Origin: Tepidiphilus succinatimandens
GTDB taxonomy: Bacteria > Pseudomonadota > Gammaproteobacteria > Burkholderiales > Rhodocyclaceae
Reading direction: 5' to 3'
Assembly (NCBI RefSeq): GCF_006503695.1
Contig: NZ_SBIK01000001.1
Span: 62,001 to 126,000 of the forward strand
Length of the DNA: 64,000 nt
Position numbers and translations under genes: made by a program
Notes under the pieces: generated by a model
Told to the model about the DNA's origin: nothing
Database searches by the model: none
The model's input: only the letters and a program-made list of their open reading frames with translations
Part shown: piece after piece, positions 42,220 through 51,750 of the stretch
Numbering within the stretch: the first letter of the stretch is position 1
Layout: every line of letters begins with the position of its first letter

Positions 42220-43308
42220 TCACCGCAGTTTCAAGGTGGAGAGCCCGAAGAGCACCAGCATCAGGGTGACGATCCAGAAGCGGATCACCACCTGGGTCTC
42301 TTTCCAGCCCCCCAGTTCGAAATGATGGTGCAGCGGCGCCATGCGCAGGATGCGCTTGCCGCCGGACCACTTGAAGTAGCCCACCTGCAGCATCACCGAC
42401 AGCGCCTCGGCCACGAACAAGCCGCCCATGATGAAGAGCACCAGTTCCTGGCGCACGATCACCGCGATGGTGCCCATGGCCGCGCCCAGCGCGAGCGCTC
42501 CCACGTCGCCCATGAACACCTGCGCCGGATGCGCGTTGAACCACAAGAAACCCAGCCCCGCGCCGCACAGCGCCCCGCAGAAGACGGCGAGCTCCCCCGC
42601 TCCAGGAATGTAGGGCACCCCCAGGTAGCGGGCGAACACGGCATGCCCCGCCACGTAGGAAAAAATCGCCAGCGCCCCGGTCACCATCACCGCCGGCGTC
42701 ACCGCCAGACCGTCGAGCCCGTCGGTGAGATTGACCGCATGACCGGTGCCGTTAATGACGAAGTAGGACAACAGCACGAAACCGCCCAGACCCAGCGGGA
42801 TCGCCACTTCCTTGAAGAACGGCACGATGAGCTGGGTTTGCACCGGCTCGGTGGCGGTGAGCCCCAGATAGAGGCTTGCCGCGAGCGCGATCGCCGAGGT
42901 CCACAGATACTTCCAGCGGCTGGGCAAACCTTTCGGGTCGCGCCGCACCACCTTGCGCCAGTCGTCGACCCAGCCCACGATGCCAAATCCGAGCGTGACG
43001 AGCCAGACGGTCCACACGTAGCGGTTGGTCAGATCGCCCCACAGCAGCACCGTCACCGAGACGGCGAGCAGGATCAGCGCTCCACCCATGGTCGGCGTGC
43101 CGGACTTTGCCAGATGGGTCTGCGGCCCGTCGGTGCGCACCGTCTGCCCGATCTTCTTTGCCGCAAGCCAGCGGATCACGCGCGGGCCCAGCGCGAAGGA
43201 GACGAAGAGCGCCGTCATCGCCGCCAGTACCGTGCGCAGCGTGATGTAACCGAAGACGTTGAACGCCCGGATATCCTGCCCCAGCCAAAGCGCCAATTCC
43301 AAAAGCAT
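42220..43308 (-). CDS. mraY: Phospho-N-acetylmuramoyl-pentapeptide transferase
   Basis: MraY transfers phospho-MurNAc-pentapeptide to undecaprenyl phosphate to form lipid I. The 362 residues span ten helices and contain [11 protein letters not shown], the aspartate motif [26 protein letters not shown] and the histidine motif [12 protein letters not shown]. The start lies four bases after murF. Confidence 0.98.
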   Translation of the reverse strand: MLLELALWLGQDIRAFNVFGYITLRTVLAAMTALFVSFALGPRVIRWLAAKKIGQTVRTDGPQTHLAKSGTPTMGGALILLAVSVTVLLWGDLTNRYVWTVWLVTLGFGIVGWVDDWRKVVRRDPKGLPSRWKYLWTSAIALAASLYLGLTATEPVQTQLIVPFFKEVAIPLGLGGFVLLSYFVINGTGHAVNLTDGLDGLAVTPAVMVTGALAIFSYVAGHAVFARYLGVPYIPGAGELAVFCGALCGAGLGFLWFNAHPAQVFMGDVGALALGAAMGTIAVIVRQELVLFIMGGLFVAEALSVMLQVGYFKWSGGKRILRMAPLHHHFELGGWKETQVVIRFWIVTLMLVLFGLSTLKLR

Positions 43309-43312
43309 CGAA

Positions 43313-44704
43313 TCACCCTTGAAGCGCCGCGGACCGAGCCGCGAGCGCGGAAACCACCCGTTCCATGCGCATGAAACGGGACCCTTTGACCAATACCGCC
43401 GTCTGCGGCGAGAGCTCCGCGCGCAGCCGCTGTACGAGAGGCTCCAGCTCGACGAAAGATTCCGCCGCCCGACCAAACGCCGCGGCAGCCTCGCGCGCGA
43501 GCTCGCCCAAGGTAAACAGCCGCTCGATACCCGCCGCGCGCGCCTGGACACCCAACTGGGCATGCAGCCGCGGCGCCTCGGAGCCCACCTCGCCCATGTC
43601 GCCCAGCACGAGCAGCTTGCGCGCATGCGGCAGCGCCGCGAGCACTTCGATCGCCGCGCGCATGGAGTCCGGATTGGCGTTGTAGGTGTCGTCGATGAGC
43701 AAGGCCCCCTGCTCGCCCGGGACCGGCTGCAGCCGTCCGGGCACGGGGACGAAGGCGGCAAGCGCACCGGCCGCCGTCTTGAGCGGCACTTCCAGCGCCA
43801 CGGCGCAGGCGATCGCCGCGAGCGCGTTGTGCACGTTGTGCCGCCCAGGCAGCGGCAGCGTGAATTCCCCCTCATCGCCCAGCGCACGTACCTGCACGCG
43901 CCAGCCCCAGGACAAGGGCTCGGCCGTGCCGCAAACCTCGCCGCCACGGCCGAAAGTAAGCACGCGGCGCCCCGCCGCCATCTCCCGCCACAGGGACGCA
44001 TGAGGGTCGTCGGCAGGAATGACCGCCGTCCCGTCGGACGCGAGGAAACGGTAGATCTGCCCTTTCTCGCGCGCCACGGTGTCGAGCGTGCCAAACCCCT
44101 CGAGGTGGGCGCGCTGCGCCGTGGTCACCAGCGCGACGTCAGGGCGGGCGATGGCGGCGAGCATCGCCATCTCGCCGGGCCGGTTGATGCCCAGCTCGCA
44201 CACCGCCGCGCGGTGACCCGCTTCGAGCTCCAGCAAGGTGAGCGGCAGGCCGATGTCGTTGTTGCGGTTGCCGCGCGTGGCGAGCACCGACTCCGCCCCG
44301 AAGTGCGCGCGCAGGATCGCTGCCGTCATCTCCTTGACGGTGGTCTTGCCGTTGCTGCCGGTGATGCCGGCCACCGGCCACGGGAAACGCGCCCGCCAAG
44401 CGGCGGCGAGCCGGGCGAGCGCGTGGCGGGTATCCTCGACCACGAGGAAAACCCCGGCCGGCTGCCGTGACGCCCACCAGCGCCGTTCGACCAGGGCGGC
44501 GGCCGCCCCGGCCGCGAGCGCAGCGGCGACGAAATCGTGCCCGTCGAAGCGCGCTCCGCGCAGGGCCACGAAGAGCTTGCCCACGAGCGGGGCGCGCGAG
44601 TCGATCTCCACGCCGGCGATTTCGCACTCGCCGCTGCCGACGCGTTCGACCTCCTCACCCTGCCCGGCGAGCAGGTCGGCGAGCTCCGCCAGTGGCGTGT
44701 TCAC
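43313..44704 (-). CDS. murF: UDP-MurNAc-tripeptide--D-alanyl-D-alanine ligase
   Basis: MurF adds D-Ala-D-Ala to complete the pentapeptide. The 463 residues contain the P-loop [14 protein letters not shown], the [11 protein letters not shown] segment and the C-terminal motif [14 protein letters not shown]. It starts with GTG, which overlaps the murE stop codon as GTGA. Confidence 0.97.
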   Translation of the reverse strand: MNTPLAELADLLAGQGEEVERVGSGECEIAGVEIDSRAPLVGKLFVALRGARFDGHDFVAAALAAGAAAALVERRWWASRQPAGVFLVVEDTRHALARLAAAWRARFPWPVAGITGSNGKTTVKEMTAAILRAHFGAESVLATRGNRNNDIGLPLTLLELEAGHRAAVCELGINRPGEMAMLAAIARPDVALVTTAQRAHLEGFGTLDTVAREKGQIYRFLASDGTAVIPADDPHASLWREMAAGRRVLTFGRGGEVCGTAEPLSWGWRVQVRALGDEGEFTLPLPGRHNVHNALAAIACAVALEVPLKTAAGALAAFVPVPGRLQPVPGEQGALLIDDTYNANPDSMRAAIEVLAALPHARKLLVLGDMGEVGSEAPRLHAQLGVQARAAGIERLFTLGELAREAAAAFGRAAESFVELEPLVQRLRAELSPQTAVLVKGSRFMRMERVVSALAARSAALQG

Positions 44705-46224
44705 GGCAACTCCGGGAAGAGATTGCGTTCGCGCCAGCGCGCCAGCGCCGCCTCGGCTTCCTGCTGGTCACTGAAGGGATGGCGCACGCCAGCGATCTCC
44801 TGATAGGGTTCGTGCCCCTTGCCGGCGAGCAGGATCACGTCGTCGGCGCCGGCCGTCTCGATCGCCTGGGCGATGGCCTTGGCCCGATCGGGCTCGACGA
44901 GGAGGTCGCTGCGTTCGATGCCGGCGAGGATGTCGGCGATGATCGCCTCGGGCGGTTCGGAGCGGGGGTTGTCGGAAGTGACGATCAAGGCATCGGCGCG
45001 CGCCGCCACCGTGCCCATGAGCGGACGCTTGCCCCGGTCCCGATCCCCGCCGCACCCGAAGACGACCACGAGCCGCCCGCCGCGGGTCCGGGCCGTGGGC
45101 ACGAGCGCCGAGATCACCTGCTCGAGCGCATCCGGCGTATGGGCATAGTCGATCACCACCAAGGGTTCCGCCACCCCGCCGAGCCACTGCATCCGCCCCG
45201 GCGGCGGCACCACCCGCCCCAGCGCCGCCGCCGCCCGCTCGAGCGCCACGCCACGCGCAAGGAGCGCCCCCAGCACCAAGAGCGCATTGCCGGCATTGAA
45301 GGTACCGAAGGCCGGCAGGTGCATGGGCAGCGTGCGATCCTCGAGGGCGAGCATCAGGCGCTGGCCGCTCGTGCCTTCGCGCGGCGGCTCCGCGAGCCAC
45401 AGGGGCCGCACGCCCGGCAACGCCGGACGTGCCCTCAGACTCACCGCCCAAGTCTCCAGCCCGCGGGCAGCGCACTCGCGCGCGATGGCCTCGCCCACGG
45501 CGTCATCCACGTCGATCACCGCCGCACGCAGCTCCGGCCGCTCGAAGAGCCGCCGCTTGGCCGCCGCATAGGCTTCCATGCTGCCGTGATAGTCGAGGTG
45601 ATCGCGCGTGAGGTTGGTGAAGAGCGCCACGTCGAAGCGCACACCGGCGACTCGGTCCTGTACCAAGCCGATGGAGGAAACCTCCATCACCGCTGCCTGG
45701 CAGCCGGCATCGAGAAAACGCCGCAGCCAGGCGTGGATCTGGGGCGCCTCGGGCGTGGTGAATCCCAGGTCCTCCAGACGGCCGATGCGCCCGCAGCCGA
45801 GCGTACCGATCACCCCGCACGCCACCCCGAGCGCTTCCAATGCCTGCGCCAGCCACTGGCTGGTGGTCGTCTTGCCGTTGGTGCCGGTGACGCCGGCCAC
45901 CCACAAGGATTGCGACGGCGCCCCATAGACACGGTCGGCGAGAAGGCCAGCCATGGGCCGCAGCCCCTCCACGGCGATCAAGGGAACCCGGTTGGCCAAT
46001 TCGGGCGGAGGGACCCAGCCATCCCCGGCCTCATAGACCACCGCCTCCGCACCGGCGGCAAGCGCCTGGACGAGGTAGTTCCTGCCGTCGGTCTTCTCTC
46101 CCGGCCAGGCCAGGAACAGCGTACCTGGCGCCACTTGCCGGGAATCGTGCGTCACCGCCCGCGGATAGACCCCTTGCCGGTGCAGCTCCCACCACAGATC
46201 CTCGATGTCGCGTATCGGATTCAT
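44701..46224 (-). CDS. murE: UDP-MurNAc-tripeptide synthetase, meso-diaminopimelate type
   Basis: MurE adds the third residue of the stem peptide. The 507 residues have the P-loop [15 protein letters not shown], the carbamylated-lysine region HLDYHGSMEAYAAAK and the specificity motif DNPRSEPP. DNPR indicates meso-diaminopimelate rather than lysine. The ATG lies one base after the ftsI stop; a longer frame upstream overlaps ftsI and is rejected. Confidence 0.98.
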   Translation of the reverse strand: MNPIRDIEDLWWELHRQGVYPRAVTHDSRQVAPGTLFLAWPGEKTDGRNYLVQALAAGAEAVVYEAGDGWVPPPELANRVPLIAVEGLRPMAGLLADRVYGAPSQSLWVAGVTGTNGKTTTSQWLAQALEALGVACGVIGTLGCGRIGRLEDLGFTTPEAPQIHAWLRRFLDAGCQAAVMEVSSIGLVQDRVAGVRFDVALFTNLTRDHLDYHGSMEAYAAAKRRLFERPELRAAVIDVDDAVGEAIARECAARGLETWAVSLRARPALPGVRPLWLAEPPREGTSGQRLMLALEDRTLPMHLPAFGTFNAGNALLVLGALLARGVALERAAAALGRVVPPPGRMQWLGGVAEPLVVIDYAHTPDALEQVISALVPTARTRGGRLVVVFGCGGDRDRGKRPLMGTVAARADALIVTSDNPRSEPPEAIIADILAGIERSDLLVEPDRAKAIAQAIETAGADDVILLAGKGHEPYQEIAGVRHPFSDQQEAEAALARWRERNLFPELP

Positions 46225-46225
46225 G

Positions 46226-47956
46226 TCAGCCTCGCGGTCGTTCGGCTGCCGCCACTGCCGGTCCAGGCATGTCCGGCGCCACGCCGAGGCCGGGCAATAC
46301 CTGCCCGACGATCTCGGCGAACACCGGCGCCGCCACGATGCCACCGTAGTAGGACTTCACTTTGGGTTCGTCGATCATCACCGCCACCACCAGCCTCGGC
46401 TGGGAAGCCGGAGCATAGCCGACGAAAGAAGCGACGTATTTGTCCACATAACGCCCGTCTTCGAGTTTGTGCGCCGTACCGGTCTTGCCGGCGGTACGAT
46501 ACCCTGCCACCGCCGCGCGCGTCGCGGTTCCCCCGGCCTGGGTGACGAGTTCCATCATCGCCTTCACCTCCTGCGCCGTCTTGGGCGAAAGAAGCCGGCG
46601 CTGCTCGGAGACCGGAGGGGGCGCATCGCGCCGCGTCAGCGACAGGGGCAGCATCACCCCGTCGTTGGCGATCGCCTGATAGGCATGCGCCAGCTGCAGC
46701 AGGGAAGTGGAGATGCCATGACCATAGGCCATGGTCGCCACCTCGATGGGCTTGAGAGAGCCGGAAGGCAGCATGCGCCCCGATGCCACCCCGGGCAGAG
46801 GCAGATCGGGGCGCACGCCGAAACCGAAAGCCCGGTAGTGTTGCCAGAGATCCCTCGAATCGAGGCCGAGCGCGATCTTGGCCACTCCCACGTTGGACGA
46901 CTTCTGGATCACCTGGGATACCGTCAGGGCACGATCGCCGGTATGCGAATCCCGGATCGTGTGGTTGCCTACCTGGAAGACGCCCCCCTGGATGTCGATG
47001 AGCGTGTCCGGTCTGACCTTGCCGCGCTCCAGTGCCAAGGCAACCAGCACGGGCTTCATCACCGAGCCGGGCTCGTAGATGTCGGTGACCACGCGGTTGC
47101 GCACCTCGCTCAAGTCGAGCCCCGTGCGGCGGTTGGGATTGTAGCTGGGCCAATTGGCGAGCGCCAGGATTTCCCCCGTGCGCACGTCGATCACCACCGC
47201 CCCGCCGGCGCGCGCCTGATGCAGTTCCACCGCCCGCTCCAGCGCCCGGTAGGTGATGTGCTGGATGCGCGCATCGAGCGAAAGCACCACGTCGCGCCCG
47301 TCGCGCGGCCGCTGCACCCAGACCGAATCCTGCACCACGCGGCCGTGCCGGTCCTGGATCACCAGGCGTTTGCCAGCCTCCCCCTGGAGCATGGCCTGCA
47401 GACTCGCCTCCAGCCCCTCGATGCCGTTGCCATCGACGTCGACGAGCCCCACCAGCTGGGCGAATGCCTCGCCCTGAGGATAGAAACGCTGATATTCCTC
47501 GACCACGCCCACGCCCTCGAGGCCGAGCTGGGCCAGCGGTGCGGCCTGATCTGGAGGCAACTGCCGTCGCAGATAGACGAATCGGCGCCCGCCTTGACCG
47601 AGGCGCCGATCCAATTCATCGGTACTCATGCCCAAGGCGTGCGCCAGCCGGGCAAAATCCTCCGCCGGCCATTCGCGCACCTTGGCCGGGTCGGCCCAGA
47701 TGCTGGCCACCGGCGAGGAATCGGCGAGGATCTGACCGTTGCGATCGAGCACACGCCCGCGCATGGCCGGCACCTCGATCTGGCGTTCATAGCGCGCCTC
47801 GCCCTGCTGCTGGAGAAAATCTCGCTGCACCCCCTGCAGATACGCCGCCCGCACCACCAGAGCCGCCAGCAGGGTCAGCAGCAAACCCGCCATCAGCCGC
47901 TGGCGCCATACCGGAACCGCCAGCACCAACATCGGATTGACCGCCGTCTTTTCCAT
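46226..47956 (-). CDS. ftsI: Septal transpeptidase FtsI (PBP3)
   Basis: FtsI cross-links septal murein. The 576 residues have a short cytoplasmic part, one membrane helix (about 18-38), the pedestal domain (MRGRVLDRNGQILADS) and the transpeptidase motifs SVMK (EPGSVMKP), SSN (KSSNVGVAK) and KTG (AGKTGTAHK). It begins two bases after ftsL. The chosen ATG gives MEKTAVNPMLVL; upstream in-frame codons lie in ftsL. Confidence 0.97.
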   Translation of the reverse strand: MEKTAVNPMLVLAVPVWRQRLMAGLLLTLLAALVVRAAYLQGVQRDFLQQQGEARYERQIEVPAMRGRVLDRNGQILADSSPVASIWADPAKVREWPAEDFARLAHALGMSTDELDRRLGQGGRRFVYLRRQLPPDQAAPLAQLGLEGVGVVEEYQRFYPQGEAFAQLVGLVDVDGNGIEGLEASLQAMLQGEAGKRLVIQDRHGRVVQDSVWVQRPRDGRDVVLSLDARIQHITYRALERAVELHQARAGGAVVIDVRTGEILALANWPSYNPNRRTGLDLSEVRNRVVTDIYEPGSVMKPVLVALALERGKVRPDTLIDIQGGVFQVGNHTIRDSHTGDRALTVSQVIQKSSNVGVAKIALGLDSRDLWQHYRAFGFGVRPDLPLPGVASGRMLPSGSLKPIEVATMAYGHGISTSLLQLAHAYQAIANDGVMLPLSLTRRDAPPPVSEQRRLLSPKTAQEVKAMMELVTQAGGTATRAAVAGYRTAGKTGTAHKLEDGRYVDKYVASFVGYAPASQPRLVVAVMIDEPKVKSYYGGIVAAPVFAEIVGQVLPGLGVAPDMPGPAVAAAERPRG

Positions 47957-47958
47957 CG

Positions 47959-48219
47959 TCAACGCTCCCACGGCACGATCTGCTCTGGCCGCGGCGACGC
48001 CAGGCCCAATTTTTCCTGCGCCAGGCGCTGTACCCGGTCCTGGGTCACCAAGGTCGCGCGCTCCAACTGGAGCTGTCGCCACTCCACGTCGAGCCGCTCG
48101 CCTCGCCGCGTCTGCATCTCCAGCGCCAGATAGCGCAGCCTCGCCTCGTGCTTGGCCTGCACCAGCATCACGCCGCTCGCCACCACCAGACCGACGAGCA
48201 TCGCCTCGAAGCGCGTCAT
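47959..48219 (-). CDS. ftsL: Cell division protein FtsL
   Basis: FtsL forms the FtsQLB complex in the inner membrane. The 86 residues have one N-terminal membrane helix (about 4-22) and a heptad-rich periplasmic coiled coil ([20 protein letters not shown]), then the conserved end [14 protein letters not shown]. Its ATG overlaps the rsmH stop by four bases. Confidence 0.93.
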   Translation of the reverse strand: MTRFEAMLVGLVVASGVMLVQAKHEARLRYLALEMQTRRGERLDVEWRQLQLERATLVTQDRVQRLAQEKLGLASPRPEQIVPWER

Positions 48220-49139
48220 GAGCGCCGCTCCGCCACCCGCATCACCGCGCTGCGAGCACGGCGGTTGCGGGCGCATTCTTCTGCGGAAGGCCGCAGCTTG
48301 CGCACCACCCACCGTAGCGGCGGCACCGGGCGCTCGGCCTCGCGCACCGCCAGGCCCGGCGGCAGCGGCGGCGGGAAAGAGTGCTCACGCATGAAATGCT
48401 TCACGATCCGGTCTTCGAGCGAATGGAAACTGATCACCACCAGCCGCGCGCCGGGGCGCAGACGCGCCATCGCCTGCGGCAGGGTCAGCGAGAGCTCTTC
48501 GAGCTCGCGATTGACGAAAATCCGAAGAGCCTGGAAGGTGCGCGTCGCAGGGTGCTGCCCCGGCTCGCGCGTGCGCACCGCCTGCGCCACGAGCTCGGCA
48601 AGTCGTCCCGTGCGCTCGATAGGCGCCCTTGCGCGCGCAGCAACAATCGCCTTTGCAATCGCATCAGCAAACCGTTCTTCGCCATAATTTTTTATCACCT
48701 CCCTGATCTCTTCACGGCTCGCGCGCGCGAGCCAGCTCGATACGGGTTCGCCGCTCGTCGGATCCATGCGCATGTCGAGCGGCGCATCGAAGCGGAAACT
48801 CATGCCGCGCTCGGGCGCATCGAGCTGCGGCGAGGAAACCCCCAGATCGAGCAGGATGCCGTCGACCTGCGCCACCCCCAGCGCGTCGAGCTCGGCCCCC
48901 AGGCGCGAGAACGGCGCATGCACCAGAGTAAGGCGCGGCTCGCTCCAGGCGCGGCCGTGCGCGATCGCCTCCGGGTCGCGATCGAAGGCGATCACCCGCC
49001 CTTGCGGCCCCAGGCGCTGCAACAACGCGCGGCTATGCCCGCCGCGCCCAAAGGTGCCATCGACATAGATGCCGTCGGGGCGCGGTGCGAGCGCCTCGAT
49101 CGCCTCTTCGAGCAGCACGGAAACGTGCGCTTCGCTCAC
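48216..49139 (-). CDS. rsmH: 16S rRNA (cytosine(1402)-N4)-methyltransferase
   Basis: RsmH (MraW) methylates N4 of C1402 in the ribosomal P site. The 307 residues contain the SAM-binding motif [32 protein letters not shown] and [14 protein letters not shown]. The start is a GTG overlapping the mraZ stop codon as GTGA, which gives the conserved N-terminus [12 protein letters not shown]. Confidence 0.97.
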   Translation of the reverse strand: MSEAHVSVLLEEAIEALAPRPDGIYVDGTFGRGGHSRALLQRLGPQGRVIAFDRDPEAIAHGRAWSEPRLTLVHAPFSRLGAELDALGVAQVDGILLDLGVSSPQLDAPERGMSFRFDAPLDMRMDPTSGEPVSSWLARASREEIREVIKNYGEERFADAIAKAIVAARARAPIERTGRLAELVAQAVRTREPGQHPATRTFQALRIFVNRELEELSLTLPQAMARLRPGARLVVISFHSLEDRIVKHFMREHSFPPPLPPGLAVREAERPVPPLRWVVRKLRPSAEECARNRRARSAVMRVAERRS

Positions 49140-49579
49140 AGCACCACGCCCTCGAACGTCCCGGCCAGATCCTCGGCCGAGAGCGCCAGCATCGCCTGCT
49201 GCTGCGCCTGCCACCCCGCTTCGGACCACAACTCGAAATGCGTGCCTTGACCCACCAGCCACACGTTCTTCTCCAGCCCCGCCCACTGCCGCAGGGAAGC
49301 GGCCACCGACACCCGTCCGGAGGCATCGAGCTCCTCTTCCTGAGCAAACCCCACCAGCAGGCGCTTCAAGGCCGCGGTGCGCGGATCGAGCCCAGGCAGG
49401 GCCACGATGCGCTCGCGGATGGGCGCCCACACCGCTTCGGGATAGACCAGCAGACACTTGTGCGGATGCGCCGTCAGCACCACGGGGCGATCTTCGGGCG
49501 CCAGGGCCGCGCGAAAACGCGCCGGAACGACGATCCGTCCTTTCGCATCGAGACTGAGCGTGACCGCCCCTTGGAACAT
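49136..49579 (-). CDS. mraZ: Transcriptional regulator MraZ
   Basis: MraZ is an AbrB-like regulator that binds the operator of its own dcw operon. The 147 residues show two SpoVT/AbrB-type halves, [19 protein letters not shown] near the start and [20 protein letters not shown] later. The ATG giving [13 protein letters not shown] is preceded by AGAGGC. Four operator repeats lie 24-58 bases upstream of its start. Confidence 0.97.
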   Translation of the reverse strand: MFQGAVTLSLDAKGRIVVPARFRAALAPEDRPVVLTAHPHKCLLVYPEAVWAPIRERIVALPGLDPRTAALKRLLVGFAQEEELDASGRVSVAASLRQWAGLEKNVWLVGQGTHFELWSEAGWQAQQQAMLALSAEDLAGTFEGVVL

Positions 49580-49602
49580 CGCCGTCGCCTCTGGCCGTAA
49601 CA

Positions 49603-49637
49603 CCCACATTTTGCCACTTTTTCCCACGAAATCCCAC
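49603..49637 (-). promoter_or_regulatory. MraZ operator: four direct repeats
   Basis: On the minus strand GTGGG, GTGGG, GTGGC and GTGGG occur with an exact 10-base period (49633-49637, 49623-49627, 49613-49617, 49603-49607). The MraZ box is known as TGGGN repeats spaced by five bases. The third copy deviates by one base. Autoregulation of the dcw cluster follows by analogy; the promoter hexamers themselves are not clear. Confidence 0.9.
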
Positions 49638-49827
49638 GGCCGCAAAAAAACCTCGCTGCCGCATTCCGGTCAGGCCGGCAAGACGAATGAATGGAAGCGA
49701 ACAGGAAGTGAAAACAACAGCCGGACGGGCAAGGGAATGCCCCTCCGTTTCAGCATGACAAAAGAGAATCGATCGGTCTTGCGCCACGGCAACGGGCGCG
49801 GCATGATTTGTAAGCAAATGTAAAGAA

Positions 49828-50229
49828 GAGAAGCCCGCCGCTTAAGCCGGGTTCTGTCGCGCATCGTGCGATGCGGGGCAGTCATTCCTCTAGGCCCGCC
49901 GTTGCCGACGGGCTCGAGCGGCCAACCCGGGAGCGGCGCGAGCCACGCCATCGCTCCCCTATTCGGCCTTGCTCCGGATGGGGTTTACCGTGCCGCCTCC
50001 GTTACCGGAGACGCGGTGGGCTCTTACCCGCAGGGATCGCCCCCGCGCCGGGTCTCCCCGGCCACCGTTTCACCCTTGCCTGAGCCCTCGCGGGCCATCG
50101 GCGGTCTGTTCTCTGTGGCACTTTCCGTCGCCTCGCGGCGCCCGGCCGTTAGCCGGCATCCTGCTCTGTGGAGCCCGGACTTTCCTCTCCGCGCCTTGCG
50201 GCGCGCAGCGACTGCCGGGCGGACTTCCC
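49828..50229 (-). ncRNA. rnpB: RNase P RNA, bacterial class A
   Basis: The catalytic RNA of RNase P matures tRNA 5' ends. The minus strand shows the universal segments GAGGAAAGTCCGGGCTCC near the 5' end, ACAGA followed by AAACCGCCGATGGCCC-like ACCGCCGATGGCCCGC, GGGTGAAACGGTG, GTAAGAGCCCACCGCG, GGCACGGTAAACCCC and the 3' part GACAGAACCCGGCTTA. Helix P1 is ten perfect pairs between 50218-50227 and 49830-49839, which fixes both ends to within a few bases. It sits between a lipoprotein gene and mraZ. Confidence 0.97.
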
Positions 50230-50234
50230 GCTAC

Positions 50235-50240
50235 ATGATA
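50235..50240 (-). promoter_or_regulatory. -10 box of rnpB
   Basis: TATCAT on the minus strand ends six bases before the RNA 5' end deduced from helix P1, the expected distance. The -35 region (GAACTT) is weak. Confidence 0.6.
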
Positions 50241-50263
50241 CCGCACGGCGCGGCGGAAGTTCC

Positions 50264-50683
50264 TTATGGGGCAGATTTGGGCGCCGGCTCGAAGACGAGG
50301 ACGCCATCACGGTGCAGAAAAGTCCCCACCACAGGCCCCAGTGCCTGCGGGTCGGGCTTGTCCCAAGGTTGCAGGCGGCAATCCTCGGTCGAGGCGAGGT
50401 ACCAGCGCCCGTCCTGCTCGAGCGCCCACAGCAGGTCTCCCGCCTCATAAACCTTCATCGGCGTCATCTCGGCGCGATCGGATTCGATCGGATACTTTCG
50501 CTGACACTTCGGCAGACGCGAGACGACCACCGCCTGCTTCACCTCGCTCCAGGGGAAGGACTGCTGGCGCTCGAGCACCAGAGCATGATTCATCCCCTCG
50601 ATGCGGTAACTGATCGCCGCATCCTCGCAAGCGGCCAAGCCCAAGGCGCATAGCGCCGCGATCGCCCCTCTCCTCCAGCGCAT
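50264..50683 (-). CDS. Putative lipoprotein of unknown function
   Basis: The 139 residues begin with a signal peptide ending in the lipobox LAAC (cysteine near residue 19), so the protein should be lipid-anchored. The rest has no domain I recognise. Two further cysteines (PKCQRKYP and EDCRLQPW) could form a disulfide, and several tryptophans suggest a compact beta-rich fold. GAGGAGAGGG precedes the ATG, ten bases after the pyrC stop, so it is likely cotranscribed with rsmI-pyrC. The rnpB promoter is just downstream. Confidence 0.8.
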   Translation of the reverse strand: MRWRRGAIAALCALGLAACEDAAISYRIEGMNHALVLERQQSFPWSEVKQAVVVSRLPKCQRKYPIESDRAEMTPMKVYEAGDLLWALEQDGRWYLASTEDCRLQPWDKPDPQALGPVVGTFLHRDGVLVFEPAPKSAP

Positions 50684-50693
50684 CGCCCTCTCC

Positions 50694-51740
50694 TCACTCA
50701 ACCACCCAGCCCATCGTCTCGCCGGCGCGCAGAGGCACCACCTCCTCGCCCTCGCCCAAGGGTACTGCTGCCGGCACCGTCCACGGCCGCCGCACCAGAG
50801 CGATGCGCTCCGTGCTCTCCGCCACGCCGTAGAAGCGGGCGCCGAAGCGCGAGGCGAACCCTTCCAGCCGATCGAGGGCGCCGGCCGCCTCGAACACCTC
50901 GGCGTAGAGCGGCAGCGCGAGCGGCGCGGTGTAACAGCCGGCACAGCCGCAGGCCGATTCCTTCGCCCCGCGCGGATGCGGCGCCGAGTCGGTGCCGAGG
51001 AAGAATTTGGGCGAACCGCTCGTGGCCGCTTCCACCAGCGCCCGGCGGTGGCGCTCGCGCTTGAGGATCGGCAGGCAGTAGAAATGCGGCCGGATGCCGC
51101 CGGCGAGCATGGCGTTGCGCTCGTAGCGCAGATGATGCGCGGTGAGGGTGGCGGCCACCGTCTCGGGCGCCTCGCGCACGAAGGCCACCCCTTCGGCGGT
51201 CGTCACGTGCTCCAGCACCACTTTCAAGCCGGGGAAACGCGCCACCAGCGGCGCGAGCACCCCTTCGACGAACACCGCCTCGCGATCGAAGATGTCCACT
51301 TCTGGATCGACCACTTCGCCATGTACGCACAGCACCAGGCCGCGCTGCTGCATCCGCTCGAGCACGGGATAGATTCGCTCGATGCGGCGCACGCCGGCAT
51401 CGGAGTTCGTGGTCGCCCCGGCCGGATAGAGCTTGGCCGCGAGCACCGCCCCACTGTCCACCGCCCGGTCGATCTCCTGCGGCGCCGTCGCCTCGGTGAG
51501 ATAGAGCGTCATCCACGGCACGAAGGATGCCGCCCGCCCTCCGGCCGCCCGCGCCGCCGCCAGGATCTCCTCGCGGTAGGCAAGCGCCGCGGCGGTCGTC
51601 GTCACCGGCGGCTTGAGATTTGGCATGACGAGCGCCTGAGCGAACACCGCCGCGCTCGCCGGCACCACCGCGCGCATCGCTTCGCCCTGCCGCACATGCA
51701 GGTGCCAGTCGGCGGGACGCAACAACTCGATCCGATCCAT
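50694..51740 (-). CDS. pyrC: Dihydroorotase
   Basis: PyrC closes carbamoyl aspartate to dihydroorotate in pyrimidine synthesis. The 348 residues are of the short E. coli type, with the zinc pair His13 and His15 in DWHLHVRQ, the carbamylated lysine in LAAKLYPAGATTNS and the late aspartate in GTDSAPHPRGAKE. GAAGGAG precedes the ATG. It lies ten bases after rsmI. Confidence 0.98.
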   Translation of the reverse strand: MDRIELLRPADWHLHVRQGEAMRAVVPASAAVFAQALVMPNLKPPVTTTAAALAYREEILAAARAAGGRAASFVPWMTLYLTEATAPQEIDRAVDSGAVLAAKLYPAGATTNSDAGVRRIERIYPVLERMQQRGLVLCVHGEVVDPEVDIFDREAVFVEGVLAPLVARFPGLKVVLEHVTTAEGVAFVREAPETVAATLTAHHLRYERNAMLAGGIRPHFYCLPILKRERHRRALVEAATSGSPKFFLGTDSAPHPRGAKESACGCAGCYTAPLALPLYAEVFEAAGALDRLEGFASRFGARFYGVAESTERIALVRRPWTVPAAVPLGEGEEVVPLRAGETMGWVVE

Positions 51741-51750
51741 TCCTGCTCCT

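Noticed and set aside
49640-49827. A conventional promoter for mraZ between rnpB and the operator repeats
   Set aside because: Several TTG-type -35 candidates exist but none has a fair -10 box at 16-18 bases, so no promoter is called.
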